Origin: Christiangramia lutea
Lineage (GTDB): Bacteria > Bacteroidota > Bacteroidia > Flavobacteriales > Flavobacteriaceae
Length of the DNA: 64,000 nt
Direction: 5' to 3'
NCBI RefSeq assembly: GCF_022489035.1
Contig: NZ_JAKVTV010000002.1
Location: forward strand, 1-64,000
Under the pieces are notes generated by a model. It did no database searches, was not told the DNA's origin, and saw nothing but the letters and a program-made list of their open reading frames with translations. Numbering within the stretch: the first letter of the stretch is position 1; the number at the start of each line of letters is the position of its first letter. The position numbers and the translations under genes were made by a program. This document shows positions 6,864 to 15,222 of the stretch, one piece after another.

Positions 6864-8027
6864 TTATCCGAGTATGTTCCGGGATAAGCGCAGATTGGGG
6901 TTGTCTTTATTGCGCTCCATTATCTCTTTTATGCTTTCATCTAATGGGCTCCTTATCTTCGATAGATCCTTTTGCGTAACATGAGTATAGATCATTGTGG
7001 TTTCCGGTCTTGAATGTCCCAGGAGTTCTTGTATGTATCTAATGTCGATTCCGTTTTCAAGCATATGCGTCGCGTAGCTATGCCTTAAAGTATGAGGAGT
7101 CACTCTTTTTCTTATTTTCGCCCGGCGACAGGATTCCTTTAAAAAACTTCTTATTGCCGAGGCCGAGTATTGCCCATGCTTGTTCCCCTCAGCAAAAAAT
7201 TTCCTTGGTGCATATGTTTGAAGATAATTAAAAAACAAAGGCAGAAAGCTTTCTGCCAGCATTACATAGCGATCTTTTCGTCCTTTTGCCTGCCTTATCA
7301 GGACCTGTCTTCGGTCTACATCTATATCGTCCAGTTTCAGGTTTACCAGTTCTCCAATGCGAAGACCCGAAGAATAGATAAGGGCCAGGACACACCTGTG
7401 TTTAAGGTTCCTGGTGGCCCTCAACAGGTCTATCACTTCTTCCTTGCTTAATACCCCGGGTAAATATTTGCTTTTTTCTGGTCTTTGTAAGTTGGAAGTG
7501 TCGATCTCCTCTTGATCGGTGAATTCAAAATAATGTTTTAAACTACTAATACACTGGCGGTGGGAACTTATGGAATAATCCCGCTCGGCGATCTCTTTCT
7601 CTACAAACCTGTCTACGTCCTTTAAATTATATTGCTTTTTGAAATTATGAAACCTTAAAAATTTCGATACAAAAACTGTATAATTTTCTATAGTACTTTG
7701 GCTATACCTTTTCCCTTTAAGATAATTCTTAAAATCAATTATTTCGGGGTTCTCGGTTTCGGCTAAAATAGGCCGGGAAATCTCATTTTCAAACCCGGCC
7801 AGGTCCAGCCCACTGGTATCGGCTTTTAATCCCTTTTTTGCCAAATGTTGAAGAAGTCTTTCAATCCCTTGCTTGCTGGATTCAATATAAAAGCACCTGA
7901 AAGTATTGCTCCATTGCACTTCTCTAAGTTGTTTTAAATGATCGATAGTGGCCCGGTCATACCTAAAACCTATGCCTATTTGAATCACATTATGATGGCG
8001 GAATTCATACAAAGCTATTTTACCCAT
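6864..8027 (-). CDS. Tyrosine recombinase of the cassette array (XerC/D-like)
   Basis: This 387-residue tyrosine recombinase has the complete active site R223 (SSGLRIGEL), K248 (AKGRKDR), H312 and R315 (PHTLRHSYATHM), H338 (LLGHSRPETT) and Y347 (MIYTHV). A SAM-like core-binding domain covers about 92-180. The ~20-residue patch that marks true IntI integrases, between the K and the HxxR box, is absent; the linker 'YAPRKFFAEGNKHGQYSA' is short. An extra N-terminal region (1-90, with 'REVQWSNTFRCFYIES') precedes the core-binding domain and could serve hairpin DNA recognition. From memory, Bacteroidota integrases of this architecture are common. The gene reads toward the cassettes, unlike most integrons. 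Position, orientation and the adjoining attI-like site make it the likely enzyme of the array. Confidence 0.88.
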   Translation of the reverse strand: MGKIALYEFRHHNVIQIGIGFRYDRATIDHLKQLREVQWSNTFRCFYIESSKQGIERLLQHLAKKGLKADTSGLDLAGFENEISRPILAETENPEIIDFKNYLKGKRYSQSTIENYTVFVSKFLRFHNFKKQYNLKDVDRFVEKEIAERDYSISSHRQCISSLKHYFEFTDQEEIDTSNLQRPEKSKYLPGVLSKEEVIDLLRATRNLKHRCVLALIYSSGLRIGELVNLKLDDIDVDRRQVLIRQAKGRKDRYVMLAESFLPLFFNYLQTYAPRKFFAEGNKHGQYSASAIRSFLKESCRRAKIRKRVTPHTLRHSYATHMLENGIDIRYIQELLGHSRPETTMIYTHVTQKDLSKIRSPLDESIKEIMERNKDNPNLRLSRNILG

Positions 8028-8099
8028 AATTCTTATTATTATAAAATTTTCACCTGTAAAAGCTATAATAGGTAGGTTCTGGGGCTCTTTATCTGAAAA

Positions 8100-8831
8100 C
8101 TATTTCAGGAATTCTACATCGGTTTTTAAATGATGTTTATGTAATACAATCTTCTCGATCTCATTGTTTGGGTGAAAAATGCTAAGGCTATAGTTAGTAT
8201 GCCTATTTTCAGGATCTATATGTGAATCTTCCCCAAAACCTTTTAATAGGCTTCGGTTGGAATGCAATTCCACTATATCCATATGCTTTGGCGTAAGTTC
8301 AACCTTATTTCCCCAAAAGGGCATAAATCCGCCGAGTTTGAAAGTAGTTACTGTAACACCTTTATCCCCATTAATATTTGGCTCGATTTTAATAGCTCTC
8401 TTCTCTATGTTCTTTTCTGAAATATCATCATCAGGCCGGTGGAAGATATGAGCCGAAGATTTGAAGTATACATCCGAAATATTAAAGACTTCAGGAGGTA
8501 GCCCAGGATCTTCGATCTTTATCCCGGCATTTTCAAAAACCGAAAATAGGATCTTTACCTCCTCCCGGTCCAGGTCGCCATCAGAATAAGCCATTTCATG
8601 AAGCATGATCGCCAGAGAATGCTTTTTAGCCTCACTCAACCCATCCAGAATAAAGAATGCCTGCTTCGCGCTGAACTTCCTGGCTTCCTCTACAAAGTCT
8701 GAATCAAAATTCATCAATTTCATCAATTGTCCCAGGTATACCATCTCACCCTTGGCAATTTTATCATCTGCAAGAATCACTCGGTCAATGGCTTTTACGA
8801 TCGCTAATTTTTCGGCAAGGTTAAAATCCAT
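8100..8831 (-). CDS. TerB-like (TerB/DnaJ-associated fold) hypothetical protein
   Basis: This 243-residue cytoplasmic protein has an N-terminal helical domain. Pattern 'AIVKAIDRVILADDKIAKGEMVYLGQLM' and later 'HEMAYSDGDLDREEVKIL' (residues 8-110) matches the TerB fold, with two acidic metal-binding-type 'AD..I..GE' and 'SDGDLD' loops. The C-terminal half is beta-rich and unknown to me. It lies directly upstream of the recombinase and marks the chromosomal side of the array junction. TerB proteins occur in tellurite-resistance and membrane-stress contexts, but nothing here specifies a role. Confidence 0.75.
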   Translation of the reverse strand: MDFNLAEKLAIVKAIDRVILADDKIAKGEMVYLGQLMKLMNFDSDFVEEARKFSAKQAFFILDGLSEAKKHSLAIMLHEMAYSDGDLDREEVKILFSVFENAGIKIEDPGLPPEVFNISDVYFKSSAHIFHRPDDDISEKNIEKRAIKIEPNINGDKGVTVTTFKLGGFMPFWGNKVELTPKHMDIVELHSNRSLLKGFGEDSHIDPENRHTNYSLSIFHPNNEIEKIVLHKHHLKTDVEFLK

Positions 8832-8981
8832 ACTGGGTTTCCTTAGTTAGTTTTAGTATTCTTTTCTCTTCTATTTTACTAGTATTTAATGAATTATAAA
8901 TATACTGAAAATCAATTCATTAAAAATTTATAAAGGTCAAATTTATATTAGATCAAACGTAATTCTCGATAGTTTGAAACA

Positions 8982-9020
8982 AAAAAAAGGACCTGGAAAA
9001 ATAAATTCTCCAGATCCTAT
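8982..9020 (-). terminator. Rho-independent terminator of the aldehyde dehydrogenase gene
   Basis: On the minus strand GGATCTGGAGAA pairs with TTTCCAGGTCC, followed by a run of eight T. It sits 19 bases beyond the stop at 9039. Confidence 0.85.
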
Positions 9021-9038
9021 TTAATCAAATTAAAAATT

Positions 9039-10421
9039 TTAAGCGAACATCACTGCCTTTACATTTACGAATTCATGCAGGCCAAATGTTCCATGTTCCC
9101 TTCCGTATCCGGAATCCTTTACTCCACCAAATGGCATATTCGGTTTAGCCAGTCCGAATGAATTTATAAAGACCATTCCTGTATCAAAGTGATACTTGGC
9201 AAGCTCACGGGCCTTTTCCTCATTCTTAGAGAATATCCCTCCACCAAGACCAAACCTACTACTGTTGGCAATACGCATGGCATCTTCATCATCCTTTGCT
9301 TTAATGAGTGATGCTACCGGGCCAAATAGTTCGTCATCATAAGCTGGCATCCCCGGTTCTAGTTCATCCAGCACTGTTGCAGGGTAGAAGAAACCTTTAC
9401 CTTCCGGCATTTTACCTCCACATAAGATCTTAGCGCCTTTTTTCACGCTTTCCTCTACCTGTTCATGAAGTTCATCTCTAAGGTCTTCACGTGCCATTGG
9501 TCCTATATCACTATCTTCTTTGGTTGGATCACCGGCTTTAACAGCAGACATCTGTTCTACAAAAGCCTCTTTGAATTTATTGTAGATTTTGTCTACCACG
9601 ATAAATCTTTTAGCGGCCACACAGGTCTCTCCATTATTATAAATACGGCCCTGTACACAGGTCTTTACAGCAAGATCTAAATCAGCATCTTCAAGAACCA
9701 GGTAAGCATCATTACTACCAAGTTCAAGAACGGTTTTCTTTAGATTTTCACCGGCTTTTTTACCTATAACTTTTCCGGCATCCGGGCTTCCGGTTAAAGT
9801 CACCCCTCTAATTAGGTCATGTTCAATTACTTTATCACTCTGATCGTGAGAAATTAAAAGTACTTTGAACAGGTTTTCTGGGAGACCGGCTTCTAGATAT
9901 ATTTTCTCAAGCATCAGGGCACTACCGGTGACATTTTCAGCATGCTTTAGCAAAACCCCATTCCCGGCCATTAGGTTGGCTATGGAATATCTAACTACCT
10001 GGTAACTTGGAAAATTCCAGGGCTGGATTCCGTAAATGACTCCAAGAGGGGAGTAGGTTATAAAACCTTTACCGCCATCTGGAAGCTCTTTCTCTTCATC
10101 CTTCAGGCTTTCAGGCCCATTCTTAGCGGTGTAATCACAAATTCCTGAGCAAAGTTCAAGCTCTTGATGACTTTGCTTTACCAATTTTCCCATTTCCCGG
10201 CTCATCAAACTGGCGAGTTCATCTTTATTCTCGGCGATTTTCTCACCTATTTTCTTTATCACTTTTGCCCTATCTTCTGCCGTTTTCGATTTCCATTCCG
10301 AAAATGCTTTATGACAGTCTTCAATGGCTTCTGTCATTTGAGAATCACTCATCATTTCATAAGTGTCAATATTATCTCCCGTTGCCGGATTAATTGTTTT
10401 CAATTGCTTTCCTTTAGACAT
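9039..10421 (-). CDS. NAD(P)-dependent succinate-semialdehyde-type aldehyde dehydrogenase
   Basis: This 460-residue aldehyde dehydrogenase belongs to the Sad/YneI-GabD group, oxidising an aldehyde (typically succinate semialdehyde) to the acid with NAD(P)+. Catalytic residues are present: N136 in 'PWNFPSYQ', E233 in 'VLELGSND' and nucleophile C267 in 'NNGETCVAA'. Length and the 'INPATG' opening are typical. It is a single-gene unit with its own terminator, and shares a 341-base upstream region with the divergent Crp/Fnr gene, so co-regulation is possible. Exact substrate is not determined by sequence. Confidence 0.88.
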   Translation of the reverse strand: MSKGKQLKTINPATGDNIDTYEMMSDSQMTEAIEDCHKAFSEWKSKTAEDRAKVIKKIGEKIAENKDELASLMSREMGKLVKQSHQELELCSGICDYTAKNGPESLKDEEKELPDGGKGFITYSPLGVIYGIQPWNFPSYQVVRYSIANLMAGNGVLLKHAENVTGSALMLEKIYLEAGLPENLFKVLLISHDQSDKVIEHDLIRGVTLTGSPDAGKVIGKKAGENLKKTVLELGSNDAYLVLEDADLDLAVKTCVQGRIYNNGETCVAAKRFIVVDKIYNKFKEAFVEQMSAVKAGDPTKEDSDIGPMAREDLRDELHEQVEESVKKGAKILCGGKMPEGKGFFYPATVLDELEPGMPAYDDELFGPVASLIKAKDDEDAMRIANSSRFGLGGGIFSKNEEKARELAKYHFDTGMVFINSFGLAKPNMPFGGVKDSGYGREHGTFGLHEFVNVKAVMFA

Positions 10422-10762
10422 AATTTCTTTTTTTAGCTAATATTTTTCACTTCTAAAGATACTTAGATGCATTATCAACCGATGGTAAGACCATGTTAAT
10501 AATGTTTGCTAAAAACCGAAGTATCACTAATGTTTTGATAAATTTTTATTGAAACTTTAAATTTTTTCAGAAGCAGTTTGAAGAAACCGGCTAAAAGAAT
10601 GTCTGGTTTAACCATTTTTCAATTTTCTGGATGCCAGTAGAATGTTATAAGGTTTTTGAATAAAAATACTTTTTTGACTTCATTTTCAGGGATCAACCTA
10701 TAAATCCGCTAGGGTTTATTCTTGAATATTCTTTATAATTTTAAACGGTAAAACCGAATTTG
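10422..10762. promoter_or_regulatory. Divergent intergenic region between aldehyde dehydrogenase and crp/fnr genes
   Basis: This is 341 bases of AT-rich non-coding DNA. TATAATTTTA near 10731 is a weak -7-like element for the Crp/Fnr gene. I see no copy of the TGTAAC-N4-GTTACW palindrome here, so there is no sign of autoregulation, and no ORF or RNA structure I can support. Confidence 0.5.
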
Positions 10763-11395
10763 ATGCATAAAGAACTACAGGAGGCATACGGATTCCTTTT
10801 TGAGGACGAGTTGCTTGCAGAAATTGAGGAATCCGGAACCATGAAATTTATCCCTGCGGGGGAGAAGATCATCGAGATTGGCGATTATGTTACTTCCATG
10901 CCTTTACTGGTAAAAGGGGCCATAAAGATCCTTAGAGAGGATAATGACGGTGATGAACTTTTACTTTACTTCCTGGAACGCGGGGATACATGTGCCATGA
11001 CCCTTTCTTGCTGTATGGGTCAAACTCGTAGTGAGATAAGAGCGATTGCTGAAAGAGATACTTCTCTTATCATGATCCCAATCTCAAAAATGGAAGAATG
11101 GACCGCAAAATATAAATCCTGGCGCAATTTTGTATTTGAATCTTATCATTCCCGTCTTTCCGAAATGCTGGATGCTATAGATGCCCTGGCCTTTATGAAC
11201 ATGGATGAACGCCTTATGCGTTACTTAAGAGAAAAAGCGAAGATCAATAAGGATGAGGTGATACATAGCACTCACCAGAAGATCGCATATGATATGCATA
11301 CTTCCAGGGTAGTAATTTCCAGGTTGCTAAAGAAACTTGAGATCGAAAAAAAGATCTCTCTGCAAAGGAACCAGATTAAAGTGATCGATTTATGA
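10763..11395 (+). CDS. Crp/Fnr-family transcriptional regulator
   Basis: This 210-residue regulator has an N-terminal cyclic-nucleotide-binding-type barrel (about 5-120) and a C-terminal winged helix (about 145-210) with recognition helix 'HTSRVVISRLLKKLE'. The phosphate-binding cassette of cAMP-dependent CRP is replaced by 'GDTCAMTLSCCMGQTRSEI' (C77, C83, C84), so classical cAMP binding is unlikely. The Cys cluster could sense redox or sulfane sulfur, which is inference. The ATG at 10763 is preferred over the in-frame TTG three bases upstream. The next gene, a TauE/SafE permease, has a Crp-type palindrome in its promoter. Similar sites precede other sulfur-related genes here, so this protein is the best candidate for their regulator. 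Confidence 0.88.
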   Translation: MHKELQEAYGFLFEDELLAEIEESGTMKFIPAGEKIIEIGDYVTSMPLLVKGAIKILREDNDGDELLLYFLERGDTCAMTLSCCMGQTRSEIRAIAERDTSLIMIPISKMEEWTAKYKSWRNFVFESYHSRLSEMLDAIDALAFMNMDERLMRYLREKAKINKDEVIHSTHQKIAYDMHTSRVVISRLLKKLEIEKKISLQRNQIKVIDL

Positions 11396-11402
11396 TCTCC
11401 TT

Positions 11403-11418
11403 TGTAACTCTTGTTACT
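11403..11418 (+). promoter_or_regulatory. Crp/Fnr-type operator upstream of the TauE/SafE gene
   Basis: TGTAAC-TCTT-GTTACT palindrome. Its centre is 29.5 bases before the start of TAATTTTG (11440-11447), a perfect TAnnTTTG -7 element, so the centre falls near -41 of the expected start. This is the class II activator position of CRP-like proteins. Confidence 0.7.
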
Positions 11419-11439
11419 GCAAAGCCTGATGCATGACCC

Positions 11440-11447
11440 TAATTTTG
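11440..11447 (+). promoter_or_regulatory. -7 promoter element of the TauE/SafE gene
   Basis: TAATTTTG fits the Bacteroidota consensus TAnnTTTG. It lies 21 bases before the ATG at 11468 and is paired with the palindrome at 11403-11418. Confidence 0.6.
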
Positions 11448-11467
11448 CCCCGGATTAAATTTTAAAA

Positions 11468-12268
11468 ATGGATATACTTGAAATACTAGGATACTTTGGA
11501 GCATTAATTATTGGAGTTGTATTGGGACTAATTGGAGGTGGTGGCTCCATACTTACGGTTCCTGTACTTGTTTACCTTTTAGGGGTGAATCCTGTGACCG
11601 CAACCGCATATTCACTCTTTGTCGTTGGTACTTCTTCATTGGTAGGAGCGTTGAGAAATTTTCCAAAAAAACTTATAGACTTTAGAACTGCTCTTGTTTT
11701 TGCATTTCCGGCCTTCACTGCTGTTTACCTTACCCGGAAATTTCTGGTTCCGGCAATACCCGAGGAAATCTTTACGCTGTTTGGATTTACCGTGACCAAG
11801 AATATTGGGATCATGTTGTTCTTTGCCATTATAATGGTGATCGCTTCCATATACATGATCATGGAAAGAAAAAATGGGCGGAATCTTGAAGTGGAAAAGG
11901 TAACTTACAATTATCCGCTTATTATTATTGAAGGTCTCGTGGTTGGACTATTAACCGGGGTCGTTGGAGCAGGTGGCGGATTCTTAATTATTCCAGCCCT
12001 GGTACTACTGGCTAAATTACCTATGAAAAAAGCCGTTGCGACCTCTTTGTTAATTATTGCTTTCAAATCTTTAATTGGATTTATAGGGGATGTTGAAAAC
12101 ATGGAAATAGATTGGGTATTCTTACTCACCTTCACCGGGATCTCCATTGCAGGAATCTGGTTAGGGGTTTATCTGAACAATTTCATTAATGGAAAAAAAC
12201 TTAAAAAAGGATTTGGCTGGTTCGTATTACTAATGGGTATTTATATTATCTGGAGCGAATTATACTAA
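11468..12268 (+). CDS. TauE/SafE-family anion permease
   Basis: This 266-residue membrane protein is of the TauE/SafE (sulfite exporter-like) family with about eight transmembrane helices. The two internal repeats each carry the family's glycine motif: 'GVVLGLIGGGGSILTVPVLVYLLG' near 15-40 and 'GLLTGVVGAGGGFLIIPALVLLA' near 160-185. Members move sulfite, sulfoacetate or other organosulfur anions across the inner membrane. It follows the Crp/Fnr gene with 72 bases between, has its own promoter and an operator, and the regulon context (persulfide dioxygenase-like and YeeE genes) supports a sulfur-anion substrate. Confidence 0.88.
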   Translation: MDILEILGYFGALIIGVVLGLIGGGGSILTVPVLVYLLGVNPVTATAYSLFVVGTSSLVGALRNFPKKLIDFRTALVFAFPAFTAVYLTRKFLVPAIPEEIFTLFGFTVTKNIGIMLFFAIIMVIASIYMIMERKNGRNLEVEKVTYNYPLIIIEGLVVGLLTGVVGAGGGFLIIPALVLLAKLPMKKAVATSLLIIAFKSLIGFIGDVENMEIDWVFLLTFTGISIAGIWLGVYLNNFINGKKLKKGFGWFVLLMGIYIIWSELY

Positions 12269-12788
12269 TCTTATGTTAAAGTTTACCTTTTTAGTTTAAG
12301 AATGAAACAATTCTTACACTTTAACTCGTTGAATTAGTGTATTTTTAAATTCCGAAAATTGAAATTACTCAATATTCCCCCCATCTATTAGATCGAAAAA
12401 TTTTTCGCTTTCCTTTTAGCGGATAAGGTTATGGTTGAATAATAATAAATATCAAAAAATTTTATTTATCCGGATATTTGAACGATGTTTTTCAGGAGTT
12501 ATGGTTTGGGGGGAAACAACAGCGCGTATCTTCTACGGCGCAACCGAATAAAACCTCTCCCTGATTGAGACCAGGTTTGGTAAGGTCTCTTTAGAATGGT
12601 TAGTTTGTTCAATATCCGGATATTTTTTTCTTAATCCTGGGAAATCCAGTTCTCATAAACTTTTATTTCCATCAAAATTTGCTGCATTTTAGCTAATGCC
12701 AACGCACTTATTTTCCGTAAATTTATCTGCCGAAAGAATAGGATGATTTCAACATATTTATTGAGATTATTTAGAAAAACTTCCCTTG
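12269..12788. promoter_or_regulatory. 520-base region upstream of cydAB with two TATCCGGATA palindromes
   Basis: No credible ORF is present. Two identical palindromes TATCCGGATA lie at 12467-12476 and 12613-12622; the second extends to a 12-base perfect palindrome with flanking A and T. They are 146 bases apart, about 14 helical turns. A short hairpin GAGACC..GGTCTC lies between them near 12567-12589. The arrangement suggests a repressor or activator pair controlling the cytochrome bd operon, but the factor is unknown to me. Confidence 0.45.
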
Positions 12789-14090
12789 ATGGAAAACCTC
12801 GATTATGCCAGACTTCAAATGGCTTTTACCCTCGGCTTTCATATTATTTTTGCCTGTATAGGCATGGTGATGCCTTTTTTCATGGTCATATCTCACAAAA
12901 AGTGGCTAAATACCCGTGAGCCGGTTTATCTTAAATTAACCAAAGCCTGGCAAAGAGGCGTGGCAATATTCTTTGTCACAGGAGCTGTTTCAGGTACTGC
13001 ACTTTCTTTTGAGCTGGGAATGCTTTGGCCCGAATTTATGAAACATGCCGGCCCCGTAATTGGTATGCCCTTTTCTCTGGAAGGAGCAGCTTTTTTTGTA
13101 GAGGCCATAGCTTTAGGTTTCTATCTCTATGGCTGGAATAAATTACCGGAAACCTTTCATTGGATCACCGGGATCATTATTGGGATTTCCGGTGTTGCGT
13201 CAGGAATTCTCGTTGTTTCTGCCAATGCCTGGATGAACTCTCCGGCAGGATTCGATGTGGTGAACGGGGAATTCGTGAATATAGATCCTGTAGCTGCCTT
13301 TCTTAACGATGCCTGGTTTACCCAGGCTCTGCACATGACTTTGGCTGCCTTCGCGGCAACAGGTTTTGCCGTTGCCGGAATCCATGCTTTTCAGATTCTT
13401 CGCAATAAAAGGCCTGAATTACATAAGGAAGCTTTTAAGATCGCTATATTCTTTGGGGCAATCGCAGCGCTCCTTCAGCCAATTAGCGGTGATATTTCTG
13501 CCAAGGATGTAGCAGAAAGACAACCGGTGAAATTAGCAGCTATGGAGGCTCATTACGAAACCAAGAAGGGAGCTCCGCTATACATTGGTGGAATTGTAAA
13601 TGAAGAAGAAAAAACGGTTTCTCATAAAATTGAAATTCCTAAGGCCCTTTCTTTTCTAGCTTTTGGAGATTTTGATGCAGAAGTGAAAGGCTTGAATGAT
13701 TTTCCGGATGATGTGATACCTCCGGTTTCCATTGTGCATTATGCTTTCCAGACCATGGTTGGTATCGGTACCTTAATGATGCTCGCCGCCCTTATTTTCT
13801 TTATTAGTTTGAAGAAAAAAAGCTGGTTGAATAATAAAAAATACTGGTGGCTTTTCGCAATCTTGAGTCCATTAGGCTTTATTGCGGTTGAGGCCGGATG
13901 GGTGGTCACCGAAGTAGGTAGGCAACCCTGGATCGTCTACAATATCATGAGAACATCAGAGGCTGTAACACCTATGCCCGGAATGAAATACAGTTTTTTC
14001 CTGTATGTGGCCGTTTATGTGATCCTCGCCATAACCGTTACCTGGCTAATGAATAGGCAGATAAAGGTTCTTAATCATTCAATTGGATAA
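12789..14090 (+). CDS. cydA: Cytochrome bd ubiquinol oxidase subunit I
   Basis: CydA is the quinol-oxidising, haem-carrying subunit of cytochrome bd, which reduces O2 to water at high affinity in the inner membrane. The protein is about 433 residues with nine predicted helices. The N-terminal 'QMAFTLGFHIIFACIG' holds the conserved His of the haem site, 'ALHMTLAAFAATGF' holds another, and the invariant 'GRQPW' near residue 377 is present. It is shorter than the E. coli enzyme (522), fitting the short Q-loop class. The ATG at 12789 is preferred to the TTG just before it. It is followed after two bases by cydB. Confidence 0.95.
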   Translation: MENLDYARLQMAFTLGFHIIFACIGMVMPFFMVISHKKWLNTREPVYLKLTKAWQRGVAIFFVTGAVSGTALSFELGMLWPEFMKHAGPVIGMPFSLEGAAFFVEAIALGFYLYGWNKLPETFHWITGIIIGISGVASGILVVSANAWMNSPAGFDVVNGEFVNIDPVAAFLNDAWFTQALHMTLAAFAATGFAVAGIHAFQILRNKRPELHKEAFKIAIFFGAIAALLQPISGDISAKDVAERQPVKLAAMEAHYETKKGAPLYIGGIVNEEEKTVSHKIEIPKALSFLAFGDFDAEVKGLNDFPDDVIPPVSIVHYAFQTMVGIGTLMMLAALIFFISLKKKSWLNNKKYWWLFAILSPLGFIAVEAGWVVTEVGRQPWIVYNIMRTSEAVTPMPGMKYSFFLYVAVYVILAITVTWLMNRQIKVLNHSIG

Positions 14091-14092
14091 TT

Positions 14093-15130
14093 ATGCTTTA
14101 CGTTGTACTGTTTTTTACATTTTTCTCTCTGTTCCTTTATGTACTGCTGGGTGGTGCGGACTTTGGTGCAGGGATCGTTGAGCTTTTTTCATCCAGGGAG
14201 GACCGGAAACTTAATCGCGATACGGTTTATAAAGTAATGGGGCCGGTTTGGGAGGCAAATCACATTTGGCTTATAATACTTATTGTCATCTTATGGATCG
14301 CCTTTCCGGTCTATTTCAATATTATTATTATTTACCTGCATATTCCGCTTACCTTGGTGCTATTAGGGATCACCATGCGTGGAGTAGCCTTTATCTTCAG
14401 GCATTATGATGCAGTAGTGGGAGCTTCGCAAATATGGTATAATCGCATGTTCAGGATCTCAAGTCTTATTACACCAATTTTCCTGGGTATGTGCTTTGGA
14501 ACCTTGATTAGTGGAGAGATCATTATTACCGAAGACTTTGCTGAAGTAAGTTTCGCAGATATTTTTATGAAACCCTGGTTTAATATATTCACTTTTTTAA
14601 CCGGGTTGTTCTATGCGGCTTTATGCGCCTTTCTGGCATCTACCTTACTCATTGGCGAGACCTCGGGAGAAATAAGAAAAATATACAGTAAGAAATCTGC
14701 GATCTATACCATTGTCGTGGTACTTATGGGTGGGTTATTGCTAGCCTATGGATTTTGGAATGATATGGTGTTTATAAAGGAATTCCTCTCTAATGGTTAT
14801 TCCTTAAGTGCGGTTAGCCTTTCAGCTCTTTTGTTGTTGCCTCTTTGGAAAGCGATTAAAGAACAGCATAGTGTTCTTACCAGGTTTTATGCAGGTTCCC
14901 AGATTCTACTGGTAATATTTGCTGCTGTGAATTCTCATTTTCCCGATCTGATTATAACCAGCACCGGTGATGTAAATATGATGGATGAGACTGCCCCAGA
15001 TTCGGTGATACAGGTATTGGGAATTTCACTCATCATTGGAGGAGGCATCATACTCCCAGGATTATTTCACCTAATGAAATCTTTTAATATGATCAAAATT
15101 CCTGGTAAGACTCCGGGACAAGATGTTTAG
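14093..15130 (+). CDS. cydB: Cytochrome bd ubiquinol oxidase subunit II
   Basis: This 345-residue CydB has eight to nine hydrophobic helices. It opens with the family pattern 'FFSLFLYVLLGGADFGAGIVELF' and 'VWEANHIWLI', and ends near 'IIGGGIILPGLFHLMKSF'. It pairs with CydA to form the oxidase. Two bases separate it from cydA, so they are co-transcribed. No cydX-type small ORF was recognised after it; the next gene is a small lipoprotein. Confidence 0.95.
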   Translation: MLYVVLFFTFFSLFLYVLLGGADFGAGIVELFSSREDRKLNRDTVYKVMGPVWEANHIWLIILIVILWIAFPVYFNIIIIYLHIPLTLVLLGITMRGVAFIFRHYDAVVGASQIWYNRMFRISSLITPIFLGMCFGTLISGEIIITEDFAEVSFADIFMKPWFNIFTFLTGLFYAALCAFLASTLLIGETSGEIRKIYSKKSAIYTIVVVLMGGLLLAYGFWNDMVFIKEFLSNGYSLSAVSLSALLLLPLWKAIKEQHSVLTRFYAGSQILLVIFAAVNSHFPDLIITSTGDVNMMDETAPDSVIQVLGISLIIGGGIILPGLFHLMKSFNMIKIPGKTPGQDV

Positions 15131-15222
15131 CATATAGAAACTTATAAAAACTTGAGTCAGCTTTGTTCGGGCTGGATTTTTCGGTATTTTCACCCGGAAA
15201 AATTAATTTAATATTAAGCATT

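Larger units (their letters stand above)
784..8027 (-). mobile_element. Integron-like array: tyrosine recombinase plus six gene cassettes
   Basis: All six cassettes and the recombinase read on the minus strand. In transcription order they are: recombinase (8027-6864), attI-like junction (6834-6856), cassette 1 (6809-6249), cassette 2 (5983-5498), cassette 3 (5314-3899), cassette 4 (3706-2370, two genes), cassette 5 (2184-1486) and cassette 6 (1307-882). Core-to-core cassette lengths are about 722, 776, 1550, 1571 and 885 bases for cassettes 1-5. Cassettes 1-5 each end in a ~125 bp hairpin-forming repeat. The ends of each cassette are mutually complementary over 14-17 bases with a fixed two-base mismatch. 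This layout is that of an integron, but the recombinase is not IntI and points toward the cassettes rather than away from them. Confidence 0.85.

Noticed and set aside
784-8027. Classical IntI integron
   Set aside because: The recombinase lacks the IntI patch, the core is GTT without the RRRY consensus, and the orientation is reversed.
12567-12589. Riboswitch upstream of cydA
   Set aside because: The GAGACC/GGTCTC hairpin is short, far from the start codon, and matches no class I know.
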